DNA of 64,000 bases from Phragmites australis (Eukaryota > Streptophyta > Magnoliopsida > Poales > Poaceae): assembly GCF_958298935.1 (NCBI RefSeq), contig NC_084924.1, positions 5,456,001 through 5,520,000 on the forward strand. The letters run 5' to 3'. Of this stretch, positions 56,557 to 64,000 are shown piece by piece. A program made the position numbers and the translations under genes. Below the pieces are notes generated by a model. It was not told the DNA's origin and did no database searches. It worked only from the letters and a program-made list of their open reading frames with translations. The stretch's first letter is position 1; every line of letters begins with the position of its first letter.

Positions 56557-58153
56557 TAAGAGCAACTCCAGCAGAGGCCGTATCCGGCCCACGACCTGCA
56601 TCCACGTCGGATGCCGCTCGGCGTGAGGCCGAATGCGGTCTCTAGCGAAGTCCATATCGAGTTGAACAGGGTTGCGGGGAGGGGTCCGACAATGGCATTT
56701 TTGCAGAGGGATGCGACGTCCGCTTCCCTGTTCCCGACGGGACTGCCGAACGGGTTGTGGCTCCCACAGACCAGCGGAAGGGGAGCTGGTGGGCGCGTGC
56801 AGAGGCGAGACGGGCGGCCTCAATGGTCGGCGGAAGCGAGCAGCATCCAGCGACAAGGCAGACAACGCATCGTCCCCCGCGGCTGACGACTGGGCCGCCG
56901 TAGATCCGACGGCCGCGCTCCCAGGTCCCCCCCCCCGGTCGGTGTGCTCGGCCACAGTAGCAGGTATGTGGTCATCGCCAAGCCTCTGGTAAGTCCTGGG
57001 TTCACATATCGATTTGTTTGTGGGGTGGCCGGCCAGATCTCTGCTTGGTCATCGCCGGAGGGAAGATGAGAGAGAGGGGGGGTAGGGGGAGGAGCTATTC
57101 TTCTGTCTCCTTCGCCCTTAGTGAATCGGGGTGCTTCTTCTTCTTCATCATCATCTTTCCTCGCTCCACTGCTCCTCCTTTTTGGGGTTCTGTTGATTTC
57201 GTATGTTGCTATTCCCGTTGTATGTGCATAGCTGGGCGAATTTATTTGAGGAATGGATAGCTGTGATGCGTGGTTTAGCAGGAGATGGCATCGTTCTGCA
57301 ATAGTCGAAGCAATTAATCCCCTCCTGTGAAGTAGACATTGAAGGGTGAAAGTGGAGAGGATTGTTTGCAGTTCGGTTATTGGCGTGGATCAATTGCTTC
57401 GATACCCTCCTGTGAATTAGACACGGTTTGGGTGAAAATGGAGAGGATTGTTTGACCATTGGAGGTTCAAAGATTCATGTTGCTTGGAATCTTTGCTGTG
57501 TATCTTCTTTGCCAATTTTCCTACTCACATTGCCTTGCCTTCAGCAAGAAGCATGAATCTTGCTTAAAATGATTATCTAGTTTGAAGCTTTTGTATGCTT
57601 GTGTATAGTTGTCTCCTCTTGTGTGGAGCAAATATTATTTTGTTGAGATTTGTATCGTGATCTCAGGCCCTACTACGTACTTTTGTACCCTGGCTACTGC
57701 TCAAATATGAAAACCTAGTATGCAAATTGATGTGCCTAGTGTCATGGAAATCAGCAATCCAGAAGAACACAATGTTATTCATAGCTTCTAATTAATTTCA
57801 GACTATTCAAAGTTTATAGAGAATGCATGAAGCTCCTACCTGTTAGGTGTTGTTCAGAAATTAAGCAAATTCGCTCTCTTGCATTGCCTTCACTGTTTGA
57901 ATTTGTAGCTTATGCATTCTGAAGTCTGAACTGACTATTAGGTAATCAGAAATGTATTTCTCATGTTCAAAAATATTTGCTCATGTCTGAAGTTGATATT
58001 TGCTTCACTGTCTGTAGTTGTTGCCATATTGGTACTCTATTACCCCTGATTTTGAAAACTATGATGGTGCATATACTTGTAAGCGCCTAGTTTTAGTATA
58101 TACGTTCATTGGCATAGTTTGAGGTCGCTGAAGCGTTTTTTCTGTGCTTGTAG

Positions 58154-58549
58154 ATGGACGCCGCAGTGCTTGGCGCTCTTGTGTCAATGATGTAGGACCA
58201 TGTGCAGGAGGCGGCTGTGGCGTTGAAGAAGGTAGCCAACGACAACTTGAGTACGGACAACACCCCTACTGCCGTGGAACTCAACAGAGCGCTTCTGGAG
58301 ATCGACACCATTCTGATGGAGTTGGAGCAGCTCGCGTTCCAAGTTGAAGATGCTCTGAGCGGCGGTAGCGTGCCCAACCATGTTGGTGACGCCGACAATA
58401 GAAGCATGGCAGTGGATGAGGAAGCATCGGGATCAAAGGACATTGACGACAACAACGTCCTTCCCACTGATTGGAGCTCAGATACCTTATTGTGTGCTGA
58501 TTCGGATGATGGTATATCCATTGAATCGGATCGTTCATGGAGGCTGTAG
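58154..58549 (+). pseudogene. Small accessory ORF of the Harbinger element, with a nonsense codon
   Basis: MDAAVLGALVSMM is followed by TAG at 58193. DHVQEAAVALKKVANDNLST and an acidic Ser/Asp-rich tail then continue in the same frame to 58549. I recall similar short acidic ORFs beside grass Harbinger genes, but their role is unknown to me. A TTGTAG acceptor just before the ATG suggests it begins an exon. Confidence 0.5.
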
Positions 58550-58861
58550 TCGGGTAGGGTTATTACTTAGTTGTTCGGGATTTATCGATTCGAGGTAGTC
58601 GGTTCCTATATGTTTATGGTTAACCTCTAGTTATTGGTCGTGACCTCTGGTACTTCCGTTATGACGTTTGGCGTAATGTGATTTAAATTATCAAGTGTCT
58701 CCTATTTATGTTATGAAAAAGTGTGAACTGTCTATATTTTTTCAAGAATGTTGGATATGATATTTGGTGCAAGCCTTTCTGATTCACAGGAAGAAAAGCA
58801 TGTTCATGCTAATCAATACTTGTTGTATTTTAGTGCTTATTTGCTAGTGTGCAGGGACTCT

Positions 58862-59850
58862 ATGGAGTACGCCGACTTCCTTCATGGTGACGACGATGGC
58901 ATTATCGGCACACAACCTCCTTTGGAAGAGGTGCAGTCCCAAGAGTCACCGGGAGAGATAGCGGCTGGCGGTGGCGGTGGCTGTGGACAAAGTTACACCA
59001 TGAAGGGTGACCTACTACTTGTGTCCTCATGGCTGAATATGAGCATGGACCCCGTGGTGGGGAACAACCAGAGTTTAGGGGCTTTCTGGCAGAGGATCGA
59101 GACATACTTCCACGACAACAAAGACTTCCCTTCTACCCGCAATAAGAAGTCGTTGCAGGGGAGATGGACGTTCATCAATGGTATGGTACAGAAGTTTTGC
59201 ACCCACTATGCTAGGGCCCTGCATTCTAGGAGAAGTGGGATGATCGAGGGCGAGTCGGTATGGTGCAGAATTGATTTATACATGTTGCTGTTTTTTCGAA
59301 GTGATTTATAAGTCTTGCTATTTTATGATATTGTCATGATGAAAATGGTTACTGGTGGCAGATCGTGGAGGCATGCAAGATGTTCCAGGCCGTGGAGCAC
59401 AAAGAGTTCACGTTGCTGCCTTGTTGGAGGGAGTTGCGGCATCATCCCAAGTGGCAATCGGAGTCCTCGCGCAAGAAGCAGAAGACCTCCATCGCTGGCA
59501 GCCCCGCCTCGACGCAGCACGTCGAGTCTTCTCCGGAGCAAAAGCTGGGGATGCCCCTGCTTTCGTTGCCATTCCATGTCCTAAACGGCTACCTGACCGC
59601 ACTCGCTCGAAGGAGATTGATGGCGGTTCTTCCTCGTCAAAGTCAGCTTTCTGCCCCCATGAAGGAGATATTTGACCGCCAGTTCTCGTTGAAAGAAAGG
59701 ATTGAGAAGGATAGGGTAGAGAGGTTTGCTGAGATGATGAATGTGGAGCGTCAGAGGCTCAGGTTTGAGGAGGAGCGTATGCAAATGGAAAAGGTAAATC
59801 AGAAGATGCTCATAGTGAACATGGATCATTCCCAAATGGATGAGGACTAG
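58862..59850 (+). CDS. Harbinger Myb/SANT-like DNA-binding protein (ORF1), 294 aa
   Basis: Two exons, 58862-59257 and 59362-59850, join in phase 0 across a short GT-AG intron. The first contains the trihelix/Myb-like region (SWLNMSMDPVVGNNQSLGAF, FWQRIETYFHDNKDFP, SLQGRWTFING). The second continues CKMFQAVEHKEFTLLPCWRE and ends in a charged helix EKDRVERFAEMMNVERQRLR. ORF1 proteins bind element ends and work with the transposase. The frame is open throughout, but the middle (about 59530-59660) reads like the family in a different frame (RSKEIDGGSSSSKSA). Two compensating indels may therefore have altered that stretch. Confidence 0.75.
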
Positions 59851-60353
59851 AAGGCATACTAAAAAGCCTCAGGCAGAGCATTATTGCAGCTAGGCGCACC
59901 ACGTCTGGGCCATCCGTCTAATTTGTGATCTAGATTGTGAATTTGGTTGAGCGAAACCTGTATGGACCTTCATTTGCTGGACAACTACAATTGTATTATG
60001 TTATGTTGAACGTTGCTTTGCCAATTTAGGTTGTTGAGCCCTCATTCTCCTCACGGGGACAAATTTTCAGCAAAGGTGTAGCTTGGCTTGAGCGTTTTTT
60101 TTTTCATTTGCTAACATGTTTACATGATAAAAATCGAGCTTACTACAATATTCTACTCCAATACGCACTAACATAGGACATACTACACATAATACATACT
60201 TGCATAGGATATAGTGCTAAACATATTAACATAGAACTAGAAGAGACTGATACTACTCTCCTCCGTGGATCTGCCAAAGGTGTTCACCAAGGTCATCACG
60301 GAGGTGTTGATGACCCTGCCTGCTTCTTATAGCACCATACTGTTGGCTGAATG

Positions 60354-61782
60354 CTAGCAATGGGGGAGGGGGGTTAGGTCGTGCGATGGCTGTACATCCT
60401 CACCAGCACCCTCGTACACGTGTTCGACTTCCTCATCTAATCTCTCATCTTCGATTATCATGTTGTGCATGATAATGCAGGCGGTCATGATGTTGTTAAG
60501 GGTTTTCTGATCCCATAACCTCGTAGCCCCTCGGACTATGGGCAATCGGGACTGCAGTACTCCGAAGGCACGCTCCACATCCTTCCGTGCTGCCGCCTGC
60601 TGAAGCACGAAGTGTTGCCACTTCCTCCCAATTGGAGATTGTATGGGCTTCACGAACGTGGCCCATTCGGATAGATGTTGTCTGCAAGGTAGTACCCCAT
60701 GGTGTAATGGTGCCCATTAATGGAGTATTGTACTTTTGGGGCTTCGCCTGCGGCAAGGTCGTCAAGGAGATGTGACCAGTGCAGAGCGTTAATGTCATTC
60801 AGAGAACCCAGCATGCCAAAAAAGGCATGCCAAATCCACAGGTCCTACGACGCCACCGCCGATAAAAGAACCCGACCACACCGTCGGACAGTTCTTCCAC
60901 CACCAATGCATACAATCAATGCTTCCCAGCATCCCAGGAAACCCTCTTCGCTTGTGGATAGCAGCAAACGAGTAGTGTCCTCATCGTTCGGAAAACGGAG
61001 GTACTCATCGCCGAACACCTCAATGATGGCACGAACAAAACGCCTCATGCTCTCAATGATGGTGCTCTTCCCTAGCCGGAGGCACTCATCTAGAGAATTG
61101 GCAAGAGCATCGTATGCTAGCATACGGAACGCCGAAGTCACTTTTTGCAACACGGACAGCCCTAGCTCGCTTGCAGCGTTCCTCCTCTGTTGGAACCACG
61201 GGTCATGCTCTTCAACCACCTGCACGATCTTGAGGAAAAGGTTACGTTTCATCCTGAACCTGCACCAACAACGATCATTAGGCATCTCACACATACATCA
61301 GTATATAACACTTACACAAGGGAGTTTCTGTTTACAATATTACCGGTGATGAAAAATGTAGTCGGGGGTATACGGAGGATCAGCGAAGTAGTCGTTGTAC
61401 AACCTAATATGGCCCTCCAGCCGATAACAGTGGATACGCTGGCGACCAATCACTGAACCGCCCCAAGGTCACTGCTAGGATGCCTCCGACTCCACTTGCT
61501 AGGCGCTCAGAGTCTCTAAGAACATATCATCTTCCTCATCGGAAGAGTCGTTGGAGGAGAAACACAGCTCTCACAAGCATTGCTTCCAGGTAAAACGAGA
61601 ATCCATTTGGCTACCTTGCATATATGTGAGTACCCCAGTCTCATATGTATATAGTGAGATGCTGAGCCTTGTGATGGAAGCCACAACACTTCCTTCCCCT
61701 GGAAGCCACTAGTCGTGAGGCTTCCGCTGCAAGACAAGTGACCTTCCTCTACAAGCAAAATTGCAGTGGCAGCATCGTCCAT
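60354..61782 (-). pseudogene. Harbinger DDE transposase, decayed
   Basis: Minus-strand exon 1 (about 61782-61347) contains SNDSSDEEDDMF and LEGHIRLYNDYFADPPYTPD, ending at GTAATA. Exon 2 begins FRMKRNLFLKIVQVVEEHDP near 61262 and runs through AFRMLAYDALANSLDECLRL. The DDE motifs appear in changing frames: SIDCMHWWWKNCPT, YYLADNIYP and RKDVERAFGVLQ. I count at least a one-base loss near 60940, a deletion plus stop before DLWIWHAFFG, and another one-base loss near 60660. Domain order is that of the HARBI1-type nuclease. Confidence 0.85.
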
Positions 61783-62194
61783 TTCGTACGTTGGAAGTAA
61801 TCATTTGTGACTACGTAGTTGCAGTTGTCGAGAAAAAATTGTACGCTCAAAAAATTCATGCCAACAAAATTGGTACCTTTGAATTAAACGATTGACCAAA
61901 TTTGTAGTACAACAGTCCCTTCGGAAAAAAAAATCCAAATAAATAAAATTAATAAACGTCTCACCAAATTTTACCATGCCATTCAATAGCCGTTGCAACA
62001 GGAACATATAAAAAACGATGCTGCTATAGCGGTTGGAGAAAAAACCATTTAATATAGGAGAGAGAAGATAGTGGATAAGATATATAGTTTTTGCTGGAGA
62101 TAGATGAAATAATAGATGATATAATAGTGATAAGGGATACTATAATAATATTTTAGATTATAAAATTTTAGAGTAGCTGCTGAAGATGGTCTAA

Positions 62195-63544
62195 TCAGGA
62201 ATGGCTTTTATGAAAAAACTAAACAACAAAGAGAAATACCATGGCACTGGCACAACTACTAGTGGGCCTCCCTTTGTGGTCCAGCAGCTGTAGAAGGCCC
62301 TTATCAGGAAAACAAGGGACCTAGATTGAGTCTGCCATGGCTCTACAAAGCAATGGCAGAGACTCGTAAGGTGGACGGTCAAACTACAGACGTGCACCCT
62401 TTAAGACTTTGACTAAACAATGATCACACTTCCATTCCATTATTTAAAACATGATCACAAATTATGCTGGTACGTAAGACTTTGACTAAACAATCAAATG
62501 GTTCGCGTTCCTTGCCCACGAAGAAATACAATACACGGCTTATAGCAGCTAGAGTTATTGGTATCCCACTATCAGCTTGTCAAACAGAGGTATGGAGAGC
62601 CACTTACATGATCTACAACTGCAGCTGTCTGATACGAAATCGGACATTATTTGGACCAAGGTCACAAGGTGCCCTCACGTCTCTTATTCAGCACCTACAA
62701 AGGACTAGAACAGAATGCCAAATACTCCTGAACAATCAGATACCCAATAACTTAATATGTCTGCATGATATGGAACAAAGTGAATGACGATATCATACGA
62801 GGCATTGCACGGCAAGTGTTAGTTTGATTCCTGGACTGACAGACTACAAAAGCTTCTGAGATTAAACCAAATCCAAAGGGATAAAGATACGCAAGCAAAA
62901 TTGATAATTAGATGTGAGTGCCGATTTGAGTTGCAATTATTTAAGATATTAGCTGGGTAACAACCAAGATCAATTGATAATTAGATTAATTAGTTCTTCC
63001 GTTACTATCCTACAACAAATCCTTGCGAAAAAAAGATCTAAAATATTCAAAATCTTAACCTACTTGAATAAACCAGCATGATACAGCTATACTTAAGAAA
63101 AATAAAGAGTACAATAACAAGACAGCTCTCTGCTTGAATGATTCCAGACTGACTATTGTACTTCGCAGCGATTAGCCTGCAGATTCCCTTTCAAAGAACA
63201 TTAAGGCATCCACATCATTTCAGTGTAGGAGCTCTGAAAAGAACATTAAAGATGATAACAAGTAATTCATTCAACATGATATTTAGGACCTCTTTTTTTT
63301 TAGAAAAACAGTTTAGGTTGCAACCTGATCTCTGGACGTGCATCCAACCAATACCTTATCCCTCTTAGTAATCAATCCATTCCCTCCAAAAACCAACCAA
63401 AGACCTCATGCATCCCTGCATCCTTTCCCTCTCCTCGTCAAAGCCTGAGAGCACTTCTCCCATGAGAGCCCACCAATAAGTTTTTGCTACATGCTGGTGC
63501 TTCTGATGCCAACATCGACAAAGATGACCAGAAGCAATAGAAGC
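62195..63544. promoter_or_regulatory. Upstream region of the receptor kinase gene
   Basis: No other gene is seen. A 19-bp direct repeat AAGACTTTGACTAAACAAT occurs at 62403-62421 and 62476-62494. It contains TTTGACT, a W-box-like core. The 150 bases before the start codon are CT-rich, as in plant leaders. Confidence 0.4.
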
Positions 63545-64000
63545 ATGGTTGAGTGGAAGAGAGTACTAGTGTTCATCATCCTTGCCATCACTCGTATAGC
63601 CACCACCAATGCAACTGCATCACAGAAGGATCGGTTCGTACCTCAAGATAACTACTTCATCAGCTGTGGGGCACCTGGTGCTGTGCAGCTTGATGATGGC
63701 AGGAAATTCCGCTCTGATCCAGAGTCGACATCTTTTCTGTCCACCCCAATGGACATCAAGATCACTGCTAACAGCTCTCTGACTGCTGCTTCACCATTAT
63801 CCCTACTCTACCTTTCTGCAAGAGTTTTCTCTGACGTCTCAACTTATAGCTTTTTCATCTCCCAGCCTGGTCGCCATTGGATCCGCCTCTACTTCTTACC
63901 TATCCCTGACAACCAATACAACCTCACCACAGCTACATTCTCTGTGTTCACTGACAACATGGTCCTTCTCCATGACTTCTCCTTCATAGCCAGTCCCCCT
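63545..64000 (+). CDS. CrRLK1L-type receptor-like kinase (THESEUS1/HERK-like), 5' part only
   Basis: The frame is open to the window end (152 codons). MVEWKRVLVFIILAITRIAT is a plausible signal peptide, followed by the malectin-like domain: NYFISCGAPGAVQLDDGRKF, STSFLSTPM, YSFFISQPGRHWIRLYFLPI and FSVFTDNMVLLHDFSF. CrRLK1L kinases are plasma-membrane receptors that sense RALF peptides and cell-wall state. The transmembrane and kinase parts lie beyond the window. ATG codons in frame at 63491, 63506 and 63524 give longer N-termini; I prefer 63545 because it places the signal peptide at the start. The gene is usually intronless. Confidence 0.9.
   Translation, partial: MVEWKRVLVFIILAITRIATTNATASQKDRFVPQDNYFISCGAPGAVQLDDGRKFRSDPESTSFLSTPMDIKITANSSLTAASPLSLLYLSARVFSDVSTYSFFISQPGRHWIRLYFLPIPDNQYNLTTATFSVFTDNMVLLHDFSFIASPP

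Larger units (their letters stand above)
56560..62191. mobile_element. PIF/Harbinger DNA transposon, full length (5.6 kb)
   Basis: Ends GAGCAACTCCAGCAG and CTGCTGAAGATGGTC are inverted repeats (12 of 15 match). TAA flanks it at 56557-56559 and 62192-62194. Inside are the two genes expected for the superfamily, facing each other: a Myb/SANT-like ORF on the plus strand (58.86-59.85 kb) and a DDE transposase on the minus strand (60.35-61.78 kb). The transposase is broken, but the ORF1 frame is still open. Confidence 0.93.

Noticed and set aside
59315..59584. Alternative-frame ORFs across Harbinger ORF1 exon 2
   Set aside because: The spliced frame 58862-59257 joined to 59362-59850 matches the family at both ends. 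Other frames match only a short middle piece.

Overview
This is nuclear DNA from a grass. The genes have GT-AG introns and GC-rich grass-style exons, the recognisable host genes look like grass proteins (CYP81A-type P450, bHLH123/112-type factor, THESEUS/HERK-type receptor kinase), and transposons typical of Poaceae fill the space between them. A panicoid grass is my guess, but the sequence does not prove it.

Layout. 0-3.7 kb: a broken TIP41-like gene, an antisense cytochrome P450 fragment, a MITE and a hairpin-bearing tandem repeat. 3.8-8.6 kb: a young Ty1-copia element with both LTRs and a 5-bp target duplication. 10.3-11.3 kb: an antisense truncated P450. 13.5-15.9 kb: the only apparently intact P450 (518 aa, two exons). 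16.4-22.3 kb: hAT and CACTA-like debris, an orphan P450 promoter copy and a duplicated flank. 22.4-28.6 kb: an old LTR element with gag but no pol. 29.8-31.9 kb: a second P450, broken by one frameshift. 32.7-37.5 kb: a Mutator-like element (MULE) with about 215-bp inverted repeats and a perfect 9-bp target duplication. It carries a decayed transposase and fragments of a captured host gene (TMCO4/DUF726 type). 39-40.7 kb: a MULE-type foldback element and an LTR remnant. 41.8-44.5 kb: a third sense-strand P450, heavily broken. 46.8-49.4 kb: a six-exon bHLH gene on the minus strand. 50-56.5 kb: foldback elements, MITEs and SINE-like sequences. 56.56-62.19 kb: a complete-ended PIF/Harbinger element with its two genes. 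63.5 kb to the end: the start of a malectin-domain receptor kinase.

The theme is a CYP81A-type P450 cluster that grew by local duplication and then decayed. Five P450 copies or fragments are present, plus a promoter copy without a gene. Flanking blocks are repeated around 22/32/37.5 kb and 41/46 kb. CYP81A enzymes in grasses hydroxylate herbicides and other xenobiotics, and the promoters of the intact and third copies contain TGACG/CGTCA (as-1-like) motifs. The most unusual object is the MULE that holds both its own transposase gene and captured host exons.

All similarity statements come from reading the sequence and recalling protein families. No database search was run. Identities and ages are estimates by eye.
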